From Climacium dendroides (lineage: Eukaryota > Streptophyta > Bryopsida > Hypnales > Climaciaceae): DNA of 64,000 nt. The position numbers and the translations under genes are program-made. This document shows, one piece after another, positions 48,794 through 62,755 of the stretch; position 1 is the stretch's first letter; every line of letters starts with the position of its first letter. The stretch lies in assembly GCA_950106755.1 (NCBI GenBank), contig OX467083.1, positions 45,088,555 to 45,152,554 of the forward strand, given 5' to 3'. The notes under the pieces are model-generated. The model ran no database searches and was not told the origin of the DNA. It was given only the letters and a program-made list of their open reading frames with translations.

Positions 48794-51700
48794 TCATTCG
48801 TTTAAAGAAGCCAACGCTTCAATGGGCCACTTTGTCACAGACTTCACAGCATCACCTACATGCACCATAGGAGGGTCGTCGTTGTTGTTTGCCTCATATA
48901 AAAGAACCATCTCCGATCCGGGAACCACAGATGTTATGCTTATAGATACATTGCCCTCTTCAATGAGCCGTCCATGAAGTGAACCTCCTGCAACATTCAC
49001 TATGACTCCATGCGCAATTACATTGTCTTTTGCCTTGTTGTCATCGTCCACATCGAACACCTTCACTTTCGACCCTACAGCCAAGGAGATAGGACTTTCA
49101 TTCTTTGAACTTCGAGAACCTTGAAGATATTTCTTCCCACCTTGTGCATCCTGCATTTACATTTACAATGGTTGTAGACATTAAGTAAACAAACGATGGA
49201 GCTTCACTTTCACTTCTGAAATTGAAAGGCAAACAACATATTCAAAAATACATACCTGGGGCAATGGATTCTGTAACTGACTGATTGCCTTGTCCAAGAA
49301 CATCACACAATATTCAATGTCGGAAGGATTTTGACTAAAAACTTCAAAGGGTCCTTTCATGTTCTTTAGGAAGTTGTCTTCTGAAGCTAGAGGATCCCAT
49401 GCAGGAATGTGTAATACATTTGTACCAGGTGACTTAGAGGTAGCTGTGGAATCCCAGTCCACTTGAAGGACCCTAGCTGATCCATGGGTTGGATCTGGTA
49501 TCATGTCAAATAAATCATGCAAGTCTCTTTTTCCACCACCAATTTCCTTTCCCCATAAAAAACACCACTTCATGGGTGTCCCCCGAGCTAGGAATCGAGC
49601 GACTTCTTGTAGAAGCGCCTCTCCAATTGGAGTCCATATCCCCACATCAAATCGATAGTGGAGCATTGTCACAAAAGCTGCACAGTCTTCCCTTTTCTTA
49701 ATTTTGACTTCGAACTCTCTCTCATAATGGATCGTACCACCTAACCCCCACTCTTTTCCATCATGTAGTGGTCGGATGTCACATAGAAAACCCAAGACAT
49801 TCAACACAAGTACCTTTCTTCGTGAATCATCCGAAACTCTCACCGGTGGAAACTTCAGTTTCCCTGAAATATTCTTTTTCTTTGAAGGTTTTCCAACCTT
49901 TGCGGCCCTCATTGGCCCCCTCCTTTTGGTAGGCTCTTCTTCCATTAATTTGGAATCGAATTCCACATGATGTTCTCTAGAGCCTCTTGCTCCAATCTAC
50001 ATGCACATCAACAATTTAGTATTCAATGTCATGGTATTATAACAATTATAAATTCAACACATACAACAACAAAATATCAATTATGAAACATAAATACATA
50101 CGACTCAATAACACTTTTGAGACTTCAAAAGTAAAACACCCACTATTATACACTTGGAATAATAGTGTCACTTTATTTAAATGCTGAAAAATTATTGACC
50201 CCCACAACATGCGACAAAATTTACTTCATGGTACGACTTCACATAATGAGAAATACAAATACTCCTTTTCATACACTTTGTACAACAAAAGGATCCTCTT
50301 AGACCAAAACAAAAAATTACTATCCCTCTAAATAGAAATGGATACAAATAATCAAACGTTAACAAAGGTACATACGAAAACGTATGGCACATACATCTGA
50401 CAAAAACATTAATATGACTCTCCACATAATACAAAATTTAGTCGTCATTACGTATATATTTTAAAATACAGCTTCCACTAGTTATATATTAAAAAATATT
50501 ACTGCCATTTACTCTAAAATATATAATATGACTGACAATTGTTATATACTATAGAATATGACTAGCATTAGTGATGCACAGCAATATATGACTGCCAACA
50601 GTCACATTCTGCATAATATGACTGACACCAGTCATGTACTAAATATTACCACTATGGTCAGTCGCATCATGCAAATAATGACTGCAATCAGTCACATAAT
50701 AAAGATTATGACCACCAGCACTTGTTTTCTTCTACATGTTACTGCTTTTAATTATGCACACATGCTTTTGTTCAAGTTATGGCACCTAATCCACAAACAT
50801 GTTCAACAGAACTCATACACTTACAAAACATATTCCATAAAATGAACCTCCCTACATGATGTCTAACATTGCACCATCTACCATTTCAAAGGAAGGACGC
50901 AATCCATAATTATATGTTCACCTATAAGAATTATACCTTGTTCCCACCCCTTTTGCACACACAATACCATAAACTACTGCAACATTTAATACAGTCATGG
51001 CAGTCCATCACACCTTGGGATCCTCTTTCACCTCCTTCATCTTCTCACCAATCTTCCCTCCAGTCAACGTTGAACGCCTAGATTGATAACTTATATCTGC
51101 CCACAATTTTTGACCCTCGCCCTTCCTCTTCTTCACGCTCCCTTGATCCTTTTTTGCTTTTGTAACATCTATTACTTCTTCAATTTGATCCAGCACTGGC
51201 AAAGTGCTGGGTTTTTGCTTTACATTTCTTGACTTATCAATCGTCCCTTCATCCTTTAAACTCACAATGACATCCACAATTTAGTAGTTGAGATTCCATG
51301 TCTACCTACTACACATTACATGAAATTCCAAAAAAATACAAAAGAAACAAAACCTATTCAATTACATTGAATGACACTAAAGGGTTTCTTATTTTTGTAC
51401 GAACCTCCACTGTTGCATGCACTACCTCAACACCTTTCGACACGTTCAATACATGTGCTTCTCTGGCTGTTTCTTCCTGTATCTTCTGAGGGTTAAGTTT
51501 CTTCAAACCTACCAATTCCTCCATGATCTCCTCACCACCTGCAACTTCTGGCACTGTGGTGCCTATTTCAGAACTAGACGGGTGTGTATTCCCTCCATTC
51601 TGCTTGCGGACTTCAAACAGAAGCTGCTTCACTAGGGAACCCATTTCACTTAATTCTCCCTTCACAGTCTCTTGAAATGTATACAATTCGTTTCGCACTT

Positions 51701-54700
51701 CTTCTATGCCTTTACCCGCCCTCCTTGAATTACTACCCGCCCCTCCTGAATTTGACGACCGAATGTGCACTGATTTGTCTGGTGAAGCTAGCTCTGCTTC
51801 CACTTCCATTTGAGTAGGGGGTCTCCCCAAATGTGCAGCCTACAATGACGGCAACCCTATATGTGTAAATTTCAAGACCAAAACATTCAACCATAGTGAA
51901 ATTTCTTGAAAGCATTGACAAACAATAAACTATTTCACATTGTGATGCACATGTCCAATTACAACAACTACTACTTACATAACTTACTATTTTCAAATGA
52001 AACTTCTCATATTGAAAACTAAATATGAGCACATGTACTTTTATAATTACCTACACATGACTATACATATTCACATGTACATCCAAATATGACTTCAAGT
52101 AGTCACATACAAGGCTAAATATAAATATACTTAGTCACAATACAATCTACATACAATTTTAAGTACATTAATGTTTGTTATTTATGATTGCAAGAACTCA
52201 AAGCAACATCCTATCCATCATTTTTTCTTCTCCTGAATATGTCCTACTTATGGCTAAGCATTGTCATATGACCAACAAAGTTTATCTTCAACACATATTA
52301 CATTCAGAATTTCATGTTTATAAAAATAAAATCCAAAAGACAATGACTACGAACACCCATCTACAATCACATGCGTACATAGAAGTTACAAAAGTGTAGA
52401 CATCTCTTTCACTTACCAGTCGTGACTTCACTTCTCCCTCAGATCGGCCACTATAGGACACTTTCTGCACGGTTTGCCGTGCAACCTTCATGCGTTCTGA
52501 ATATGCTACTTTGTCTGTCCTTTTGATGAGCTTCTTGAAGTTCTCTACATGATGAGCCTTCACAGTTCTGGGAATGGGAGCTTCGGCCTCTATCAATTTC
52601 TTCATGTTTGCTCTCTTTGTCTTCATTTGGGACCTCAGAATGCGGAAGAAGACATTATCAGGAACATCGCCTTTCCCACCACGATACTCGAATTTGGATG
52701 CCATTTTGTCCTTGATTGCTAGTAGTAGAGGTCGGGGATGTGAATTGAAGTCATCCACACTCCAATCCAAATCACGAGAATATCCACGCAGCTTTGTCAA
52801 CCAATCCGCCCTATGCACTCCTGTAGGACAACCAACAAGGTCCACTTCAACCCAATCTCTATCATCAACCTTCTGCAGATCCCTCCTGAATTGCTTCAAA
52901 TTGGATTGTCGTTGAAGACTTCTGCTTCGGTCCACATTGCTAACTTCCTTCCCTTCATTTCCACTCAGTTTCCGCATTTTCTCACGTACTTCCTTCAAGT
53001 TTGCTCCACTCTTTGCCATGCGCTTTAATATGCTGACTTCCCGTAACTCCAACTCATCCACTACATCATTGGACAACTCTTCATTTGGGACATCTCCATC
53101 CTCCTCCGTACTAAAGTGTTGCTCAATATCTTCATCCGATTCCTCCCCCATCATTGTCTCCTCTGTGTCATCGAACAAAAAATTGTCCTCTTCCAATGGT
53201 GTTGTGACCATCATTTCTGTTGATGAAGTCATCTTCTTCTTCCGTGTGGCTTCCTTGGGCCACGGCCTAGGGTGATGACGTTGATGGCTAAGCAACTGTA
53301 AATGCAGAAAGAAACAACTTATAATATGAGTATAATAAGTACAGAAGGAGGACCTTCATGTCCTACAGAACTAAAAAAAAACTACCAAGAAATAAATTTT
53401 TACAAAACATGAAGTTCAACTTCTGAGTTACTCTCTAGGAAATGCAAATTCTAATTATCTAATTTTCATCACATGAGTCTGAACTCCTAATTTTTACCTC
53501 ATATCTATCAAAAAAATGTCTACAATGAGCACAATTCTTTGTAATTGGCCTCTCTAAACTACAAACAGTCACGAAAGATCACTTCTGACTATAAATTCGG
53601 ATAAAAGCTAATGTCTAACTACAAACAGTCATAGAACACCATTTGCGACTGGGCTTCAAGTCACATAATAATGTTTGTGACTACAATTAGTTATAAAAAC
53701 TCATTTCTGACTACACGCAGTCATAGAACACCATTTCCGACTGGGCTTCAAGTCACATAATAATGTTTGTGACTACAATTAGTTATAAAAGCTCATTTCT
53801 GACTACATGTAGTCATAGAACACCATTTCCGACTGGGCTTCAAGTCACATAATAATGTTTGTGACTACAATTAGTTATAAAAGGTCATTTCTAACTACAA
53901 GCAGTCACACAACACCATTTGTGACTGGGCTTGAAGTCACATTATGATATTTGTGTCTAGAATTAGTTATAAAAGGTCATTTTCGTCTATAGACAGTCAT
54001 AAAACACCATTTGTGACTGGGCTTGAAGTCACATAATAATATTTGTGACTGCAGGGAGTCACAAATGATTATTTTTCAATTGACTTGCAGTTAGAAAACA
54101 TCTTTTCAGAACACCTATGAAGACTTGGCTTTCACTCACAAAATATCATTACTAACTACTCACAGTCACAACAGATGATACATCACTACAAAATGTCTCA
54201 ACAAATGAATATTGACTGCCACGAAGTCACAGTAAATCAATATAGACTAACAGTATACACAATTCTAAATTCTTCAGTTCGAAGTGAACAAAGCGTTGCT
54301 ATTCATGACTCCGGTCAATTAGACATGATCATTTTACAGTACAATGTATTGTAATTGGTCATTACTACTAAATAAAGGGTTATGTATTGACTTAGTTTAA
54401 CTCTAATGAATCACATGTGCTCATATGAGAGTAACTTCATTTACAAATTCTCTGTTCCTGCTTCTCTCTCACAAACATCAACCTTTAAAACTATTGAAAG
54501 TCAGAAATGACTAATACCAAATTGTTGAAGACAAATTATGAGTCTATAAATTAATGCACTTTTAAAGAGAAATTGAAAACTACTACTAACCACATACATA
54601 TGGCAATTGCAATAACAAAACACTTCAACAATGATGGAAAACTTCTTTAAAATTCAATGAATTATGTGTCTTTCTCCAACACAATTAGTTCCAATAGGAA

Positions 54701-55412
54701 AGGACTGAAGCTAACCTTTGACTTACAACAGTCTTCTTGCAATGTTTCTTCTACTTCTTTGTCATTGCCTCCTGAGTTGATGTCAAAACTACGTCCTGGT
54801 AAAGCCCTCCACGTTGTTGCCCGTGTGTGCCTCTCCAATGTTGGTAAGATAGTGCCAGAGTTCTCCACTCCTTTTCCTCGATTTATACCTTGTGGCTTAT
54901 CAAGGGGCACGTCGCGACTGCTCTCAAAAATCCCCGCAAGATGATTAGAAGTCATTTCCAATATAGGAAACGTAATTGCTGGAAAACTAGCAATTGTGCG
55001 AAACAATTCCACTTGCACATCATCTGGCAAATTAGCTATTTGTCTTGTCATTGTCGCCAAGATATTCTCCATAGTTCTCAATCCTAAAGCCCTGATGTAA
55101 TTGATTTAAGTCAAAAAACACATGGGTCAGGAATCTTCATTAAGTTTAATAAAAACAAAATTTCCAACATTTAACTTCTACATGTACATTCATTAATATT
55201 GAACAGGGGCAATGGTTTTAATTTCACAAAAGTTCAATACACGAATTCATTTACTTCTTAAAAACTACGTAGAGCTTAGTATCTTACCTTGTTTCTCTTA
55301 TGTTTGCCAATTGTGTCGCAATGTCGAACAAGCCTAGATCACTCAATTTTTGTGAGTTCCTTTGAATATTTTCCTTTCTCAACCTCTCGTACTTAGTGAT
55401 CTCTGAAGCCAT
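48794..55412 (-). CDS. Transposase_24-like protein with embedded degenerate FCP1-like HAD domain, seven exons
   Basis: Minus-strand exons 55288-55412, 54716-55091, 52417-53295, 51405-51839, 51014-51253, 49256-49996 and 48794-49150 join in frame (3153 nt, 1050 residues). The N-terminus (YERLRKENIQRNSQKLSDLG) resembles the YEKLRxERIKxNxExLxxLG motif of plant transposon proteins. An acidic, then basic region follows, with SGRSEGEVKSRLAAHLGRPPTQMEVE (about residues 450-475), like the GRxPT signature of Transposase_24/Ptta proteins. Residues 735-900 look like a plant FCP1/NIF phosphatase domain (KVLVLNVLGFLCD, RFDVGIWTP, LQVDWDS), but the DxDx motif I reads NVLGF, so catalysis is unlikely. The last 105 residues (AVGSKVKVFDV, VIAHGVIVN, GDAVKSVTKWP) match the C-terminal beta domain of such transposon proteins. 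Introns 2 and 5 hold TGACT arrays. Exon 5's acceptor (TTTAAAG) is weak; other joins are good. Confidence 0.7.
50520..50720. repeat. Internal TGACT/AGTCA array in intron 5 of the transposon gene
   Basis: About five units such as ATATGACTGCCAACAGTCAC and ATATGACTGACACCAGTCAT at about 38-bp spacing, in a different spacer context from the left array. Confidence 0.75.
53580..54070. repeat. About 93-bp tandem repeat, five copies, in intron 2 of the transposon gene
   Basis: Each unit has GACTGGGCTTCAAGTCACAT, then TTTGTGACTACAATTAG, then TTCTGACTACA..AGTCATAGA, giving three TGACT/AGTCA pairs per unit. The middle copies differ by only a few bases. Confidence 0.85.
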
Positions 55413-58400
55413 GCTATTGTGCTTGTTTACATCAAACAATCCTACTTGGAAAGGAAAAAATTGCATCTTAGTACAATAGTGACGTCTCAGACATTAATGC
55501 TAATATATTTTTCATCCGTATATATTAATAATAGGAAACAATAAAAAAGCACTACATAGTACTTCTTTAAATTGGAAACTACAAATACGCAAGAAACTGA
55601 AAATCATTGTACTAAACAATAATACATTGAATTGACATTCATAGCACAATTCAATGCATGCAGAACGTTCAAAACCTTTTTTACTTTCTTAGAGACCCTG
55701 TACTATACTCTGACTATGCGACAATATTATTTGAAGGCCACATATGAGAACAGAAATACACAAACTTATAGATAATTTTATTCCTAATGTCCAATCGCTC
55801 ATTGAATAACATGCACCTTCCTAAACTCAATTATATTGAAGAAGATTGTAAGCAGGGAAAAATTTCATTCCATTGTAGACAATTGTTTGAATTTACGTGA
55901 CCAATGTAAATGACTAAAAACACCTACAATGATTGTTTCTTACTAAATGAAGAAAGAGAACTGCATGTGGCTTCCCTACAAATCCCAAATGAACAAACAA
56001 ACAAGAAAAACAAAGACAATACACAATACTATGGGAGGCAAGGCATTCCTAATTAATCCCAAATTCTTGCAGTGTAGGGTGTGCTCTTTCGATACATGAA
56101 GAGATGAATAGTTATGAATGACTTGGAACAGTTGCTGTGAATTATGATTGTTTACAAGTCTCTCAATATTGTAAGCAACCCTTCATTGATGTTCTTGTGA
56201 AGCCATGGTCAAGAAAAACAAGTCCTACATCACCAGTATGGGAGGAACACTGTTTTGAGGTAAATAATTCATAGTAAATCCATTTTATATCAAAAAAATA
56301 TGAAAATTTCGGAAAACATCCCAAATTCTATTTTAGCTCATTTCAACATTCTTCCACTAATTTGAATCACCACACAGATGTGCAAATTTGCTTAAGTGGT
56401 TAGGAATGCATTGCCTCCCATAAATGTCCACTGTAAATAAACAAATAACAGGTGATGTGCATTAACGTACTTGTAATAAAAATGTTGCACTGCACTACCC
56501 TCAAAAGAGCAAATACGCTTGCTCTAAAGAATCACCAGTATAGCTTGTTATTTCCTCCGTTGCCAATATAACACTGCAAAAGCGAAGTGGAAAAAAAAGA
56601 AGTAAATACGGTTCAAACAACCTCAACAATCTGAAAAACCTTTCATCAGAAACGCTCTAAATGCTGACCAGATTCTCACCAATTGTGAACTGATAACCAT
56701 ACAGCAACACACACCAAGTGCACGCTACTTTCCTAACCATTTGCAAAATGACTGCATCACAGTACAGAACGAAATGAGCCTCACGAACGGGGTTCAAGGA
56801 GAAAATGGTTAAAAAACGAACAAGCAGGTCTCACTAAGCTTCTAAATAATTAACAGGTTTCATGAAATTTACAGCTGTAACAAGCAGTTTCTAATTGAAA
56901 ATTGGAATTGAAATAAAAAAGTCAGGGAAAGTAAGCCCTTCGGAACTGCGTATTTGTACTCATTCTGACTTTGCGAGACACAACATAATTATTTCTGACT
57001 TGTCTCTGTAAGAGACCTCAGTCGATGTAGCTAACTGAACGCGCTTCACACCGACCAAGTAACTACACGGCAAATGAGTGCGACTGACACATTTCAAACA
57101 GAAAAGATTTATAGAAAAAGAAACTGAAATCGCAGCTGCAAAATATCTGCAATACCTGCATTCTGAGCAGCCTTGCTCCATCAGACGATGTTCCAAGTTC
57201 CTTACTCCCGGTAGGGTAGAATTTCCACAGTTGATCAATTGCCTGCTCTGGAGCACGTACCTACTCCATATATCCAAAACGTGCAACAACAAAACACGAT
57301 AACACTTCTAATTAGACCGGCAGAATATGGAGTGATGAACAAACATGAATGTTTTCCAAAGAGCTGTTATTAATCCATGAATAAAGTCTGTGGCCAACTA
57401 TCTCTGTTGAGTTCTCGCTCTACAAGTCGACAGTGATCATCTCACTGGATATGCTGCACCCTATGAATGGTTTATTTTGCCCTCAATTTTGCACCCTAAA
57501 TCCCCGCCAAGCTCTTGTAGCACATGTCACACGTACATGATTTCGTCCAACCTTAGCATCGAGAATTGAAACAAATGCAGACATGGGATGATACATGATT
57601 CGCGGTCAATTGCAATCCCAAACTGCTTATACATACACGATGAAGAGCGTCACTCACAAGAGATGAATGCACTCCGACTATATATGCACTGTCTGAAAAA
57701 CGTCAGTAACTCATGCGCATAATACAACCAAAGCCAAATCATATATTGGTACAACCTGTGAAGAAACTGAACTGGCAAAGATAAAGTATCAGCACTTTAA
57801 ATTTTTAGAAGTACATACTTGCTGAAATTAAGTATGGACTGAATTCATTCTCCATACTAGCTAGGATACAGAAAATGATGTGCAGGATATCGTAAGTTGT
57901 TAACTTCTCGATTGCAGACTACTGTAACTAACAATAAATAAAAATACAATTCTTCAAAATTTTCTATAGCAGCTGGCATACTCCAATCTGTAATTCATCG
58001 TAGCTTGGAACGTGGAGAAGGGAATCCGGAAAATGCGGCAAACATGGGAAATCATTGGCAGAATTTTTTTTGTACAAAACAAATTTATAACTGGGAATGG
58101 AAATCCGGGAATCAGCCAGAAGTAACTTCATCTCCCTATGCGGCAACAACTCTTAGAATTTATGTTCACAACCGCTTAATTACAGACTACTGTGCAGTAC
58201 TTTGATTTTCAGCTCACAAAAGTCATATGTAATTTCTACAGTACCAATATTCCTAATTTTTATGCCATATTCCAATCTGTAAATCATCATGAAGAGCGAC
58301 AAAATGCCAGGATCGCACCTAAACCGAGAGCGAGCTTCCTGCAGAAGTTGAACCTCAATTGTGATGTAAGGGCCGCACCTGGCACACGATTAGAGCAGCT

Positions 58401-61400
58401 TCTCCAGTACGCTAACTTCGCTGTACTAATCTAAACGGACCGTCTGCACCAGAGCTAAGCCATCGAAGTGTCAATGTTATTATCACCGATGGTTTGCATG
58501 GCTTGCAGAGGGGGAAACAGAAGCAACTCAACAGGAAAGAAAGAGGCGGAACAGCAACGACGAAGAAGGAAATCAAATCATATTGAAGTCGCGGCTTACA
58601 AGCAAATGTTCACGTCCCACGGAGTCTCATGCCGGTGCTTGGCAAACCAAGATAGCTTAGGGAAATGTTCGAAATCTAGTCAACCAGCGAAGGAAAAACA
58701 AGAGTGCTCGGCTGGTGAAGGAAAGAAGTCGCAAGTTGTTGGGTAGCTGAACCTGCGCTTGAGTCGGAGCTGGAGCGGCGGCCAAACTGCACTGAGCCGG
58801 AGTTGAAGCGGCGGCCCACAAGTCATGAATGCAGTGGGACCGATTAGTAGGTGCTAAAATAGCACTGTCACTGGGGCACTGGAGTTTCACACACAGAAGT
58901 CCCCCGAAAAGTGAAGCGCTGCCACACTTTACAGAAATAACAACAACTAAAAATAGAATTTCGTTGTGGTGGCTTCTTCCGTTGCATTGCATGCAGACGT
59001 GTTCTCCTTCGTTCACCGATCTCTCGCAGGAATTGTTGGGCCCCTGAATTCTCGGTCATGTAGGAGCTTTGGTGAAGTATTTTTTCTTTGTTGGTTTAGG
59101 GGGTGCAGGCTAAGATTCAAGTGGTTTTGCCTGTGCAGGTGGGTTCCATTGACAGAGAATCCTCGGAGACATCCATGAGTCAAGAAATCGGTGGAGGAGT
59201 TTGCGGTTCGATGAAGATACATTTGCCGTCTGTCGTGATCACCCTGAAAGACCTTCCTTTCTATGTTTCCTAAGCTTTGAACTTAGTGAGAATCCAAGCG
59301 GCTTGTAGTAAAACTACTGTGCAGATTCCTTGCTTCTCGCTCCCACATGCTCTCTGGATGGCAGAAGTCCCTCCTGCGGCACTTCTAGGTAAGGATTTTC
59401 CTCCTTTTTTTTTTCTAAACCAAGCTCATGTACAGGGTGTGTGCTGGACTTTGTCTACGTAAACACATTCACGTAGTTAGACATGAATTTGATGGAAGGG
59501 GATGATGTTTGCCGCTTTGACCTTCAACTGTTGGCATGAAATCTAACAAGGGAAGCTGTTGCTGATCGATTCCTTCTCTCAATGCAGCATTTTGAAATCA
59601 AACAGATAGCAACTTAGACAGTCATGCCCTTGCAAATTTGTGAATTGGAACGATTGAATCAATTTAATTTGTTGAGTCAAAGGTAGCATTAATAACAAAC
59701 CACATTCTCAGGAATACATTACAACCAACCAGAGTGGGCATGACTAGAGCTCATCACTTCTCTTCCCGAAATGGTCACGTCAGTACGTAATAATGTACCG
59801 TTTCAGAGCTCTGACACTATGTTGAAGGAAACCTAGACATTTGCGTGTACAGAGTTCTCTGAACCCGGACTGGTATAAGCTAAGACTGATCAATGTCGGT
59901 CAGAGGTTCTAGATAGGAGTATGATAGTTTAAATTTGTAGAAATTTTGTCAATTTTACGATCATTACAATCAAACCAGTTGAAGACCTTGCAAAAAACGT
60001 GCATAGCTATCATAGAAATGGTATCATTCGGAGTCAGCTCATCAATATAACAATTAATTGTATGTGATTTTTCAAAGGTCATTCCACCGCATGATTGCAA
60101 CTTCCAAATGATAAGCCATGCAGGGTTTTAGTGTTTTTCAGGGTTGGTTTAGGGTTTAGGGTATCAGGTCTCATACAGTATGGATCACTCTGATGGTTCA
60201 ACTAAAGGGTGATAGATTTCATGGAACTACGTTTCCACAAGTTCCAACTTCATATGCACTAGTCCCTTGAAGTTGGTGTGGATCTTGAATCATTTTCATT
60301 GTTACTGTATGTCGGTTTGACATGGTACCGGTGGTTAGCAAATTTGTGAGTTTCGGTCAATGAATCGCATAAAGGCATCACATTCATGAAGAATCTGAAA
60401 AGCTAAGGAAAAATTCAAAGAGAAGAAAAGTGGCTGAATTCTTGAATTCGATCGTTGGTGGTGCAAAGTTTGGATTGATTGATCGAATGTGAATCCCAAA
60501 ACAATTTTTGAAATAACAATCAAGAATCAAGAATCCAGTGAGAGGAGTTGCAATGCCTTCACCTCCAATTTTAAAGTTTATTCATGTAATGCATGAACTT
60601 GGTGTTCTCCTTGTTGAATTCATATTCATAATTACCGCGTGCTGTGGACAAGGTCAAGATCAACGAGGATTGATCAAAATTCGGAAGTTTGGCGTGGCAT
60701 TTTTGCATCCTCCATGTAAACTAGGAACTTAAAACAGTCATAAATTTTGATCCCTTGTGTATCCTCATTCTTAATTTAAGTTTCACGTTCATGAATTCAA
60801 GTTGAACAAGGCATCATGAGTAGAATTGAAGGCAAAAGATTGATGCCACCATGTTCTTGACCATTAAATATTTATGGTTTGGAGTTCAAAATGCACTCAT
60901 TATGAGAACAAGTGAAGCCATTAAGAATATAGCTACCGTGTTGTTGACCAATAAGATGTAACTGTTCATAGACTCTCACCATCATTATGGAAATTAAAAT
61001 TTGTTAATTGTTTTAGAATTTAGGATTTCTGTTTGAATTCTATATCATAACATTAACCTCGTACGCAATGGAAATCAGGTATTCATGATTGAAGACGCGT
61101 AACTGTGCATCACTGATAGGCACGTTCCAAAGGTGTTGGTATTGTTCATGTTCTCCAATCCGAACTCATTGAAACTGATGTGGAGAATTTTTTGGTGGAT
61201 CCTCCCTTTCATCAATTTTGGTGGATCTTTCTTTTTACGAAGACGTTGGGGCGTGCTCTACCTATTTCCTAGAGGAGGTGCTCGTCTTCACATGCCAATC
61301 CATTACCTCTTTGTATTGTCTTGAATTCGGTTTTGCTAGATTCATACATTATTACTAGTAGTTGGTTTCTTCTGTAAGGTTAGTTTTATAGAATCTTCAA

Positions 61401-62220
61401 TAGGACGAAGCATCAAATGCTCCTGAAATTATAGTCACAAGAGTAGGAAGAAGTTCTGGGTCACTTGCCCAATTTAGGATTGAGTTCACTGTTTGAAATC
61501 ATCAAAGTCGAACCTTGAATGAATGGCAACGAAGTTTGAAACACTTGAACAGAGCGGCAGCTAGGTATAGGATTGGCTTACACGTAAGTCAATGACCTTG
61601 CACTACAAACATATGCAAGGAAATTGAATTAGAGATGTCATATCCCAAGCATTTGCAACCGGCCAGAAGCACTGGCCCTATTATCTTGGAACTCATTCGA
61701 AGAGAAAAGTAGCAATGTTTTTGTACCCTTCCGGATAACAAAGGCCACCCACTCCATTTACCAATGATGTACACGTCCAACCCCACTTGGTAGACCTCCA
61801 CATGGTACTCTTACTGAAGTAAACCCAAGGTAGTATGCATTGGATTTGTGAAGTTATAGGATCTGCTTTGAATTTAGAGTAGTGCCCCTTTTTGGGGGCA
61901 ATAGGTGCTCAGGGGTTAACAACAAGTGTGCAGCAATAGTAGTTTTAGTATGAGCTCTATGTTCCCACGTGTTGTTAGGTATATCTCCGTTGTTAGTGTT
62001 GGTGGCCCACTTTGCCACAATTTGCCACAATGCCTATTTTTGAGTAGGCATCGAAACGGGCATTTTCCATACTTAATAGAAAAGTATGTCTGGCCTTTGT
62101 GTTGGTGGTCCTCGTATTGTCCCATTGCACTGTGCGTTGGTATGAAATACCAAATTATACTTGAAATGTTGCAATGTTCTTGGCATCCAGCGTAGATGTA
62201 CAGTTGGTGATGTGAGCGAA
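55413..62220. other. Interior of the composite element (or nested DNA); no gene recognised
   Basis: 55413-56000 is AT-rich and presumably upstream of the Transposase_24-like gene. 58400-59300 is GC-richer with leader-like character, but ORFs there (for example 58468-58746) have no motifs. A TTTAGGG pair lies at about 60145-60160, a TTAA-type boundary (CTCAGGGGTTAA) at 61919, and an inverted-repeat pair at 56031-56424. TGACT palindromes are essentially absent, unlike the flanks. Confidence 0.4.
56031..56424. mobile_element. Candidate MITE with ~23-bp terminal inverted repeats
   Basis: TATGGGAGGCAAGGCATTCC at the left faces TAGGAATGCATTGCCTCCCATA at the right, with one internal mismatch. There is no ORF, and the target duplication is unclear (TAT/ATA context). 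Confidence 0.5.
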
Positions 62221-62224
62221 GTCA

Positions 62225-62600
62225 CATCACTATGCCTAGGGATATCATATAACCTAAGTTGTATCTCGACGAACATGACTGTACCAACTCATGTCATGTA
62301 ATGTGAGTTGTATTTCAACTTATATGACTGTACCAACTCATGTCATGTAATGTGAGTTGTATTTCAACTTATATGACTGTACCAAGTCATGTAACTTCAG
62401 TTGTATTTCGACCAACATGACTGTATGAAGTCATGTCATGTAACATGAGTTGTATGTCGACTTATATGACTGTAGTCAGTCATGTCATGTAACATGAGTT
62501 GTATGTCCACTTATATAACTGTATTTAGTCATGTCATGTAACTTGAATTGTACGTAGACTTCTAAGACTATACTGAGTACAGTTTAGGCATTCACAGGAA
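62225..62600. repeat. 49-bp tandem array ahead of the SET gene
   Basis: About seven units containing ATGACTGTA, then AGTCATGTCATGTAA and GAGTTGTATTTC...ACTTATA. It shares the TGACT/AGTCA core with the other arrays but has a distinct spacer. It lies just upstream of the SET gene and may be its promoter region as well as a transposon-protein binding site. Confidence 0.8.
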
Positions 62601-62755
62601 TGAAAGTAGTTGTTGTAAACAATTTCTATGACTCTGGAGTAGTCATAGCCATATTGCAATAGTCATGTTAATGTTCAATTATGACTAATGCAAAAGTGAT
62701 TGAAATATATTACATTGACATTTTTTTGGTAGTGCATATCAGGGAAGTGCACAGC

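Noticed and set aside
58468..59222. Short ORFs on both strands in a GC-richer island
   Set aside because: No motif, no splice continuation and mutually overlapping frames.
62715..62735. TTTTTTTGGTAGTG as the right CACTA terminus
   Set aside because: The adjacent three bases (CAT) do not match TTA at the left end, it would cut off the SET gene, and it reads equally well as the pyrimidine tract of a splice acceptor at CATATCAG.
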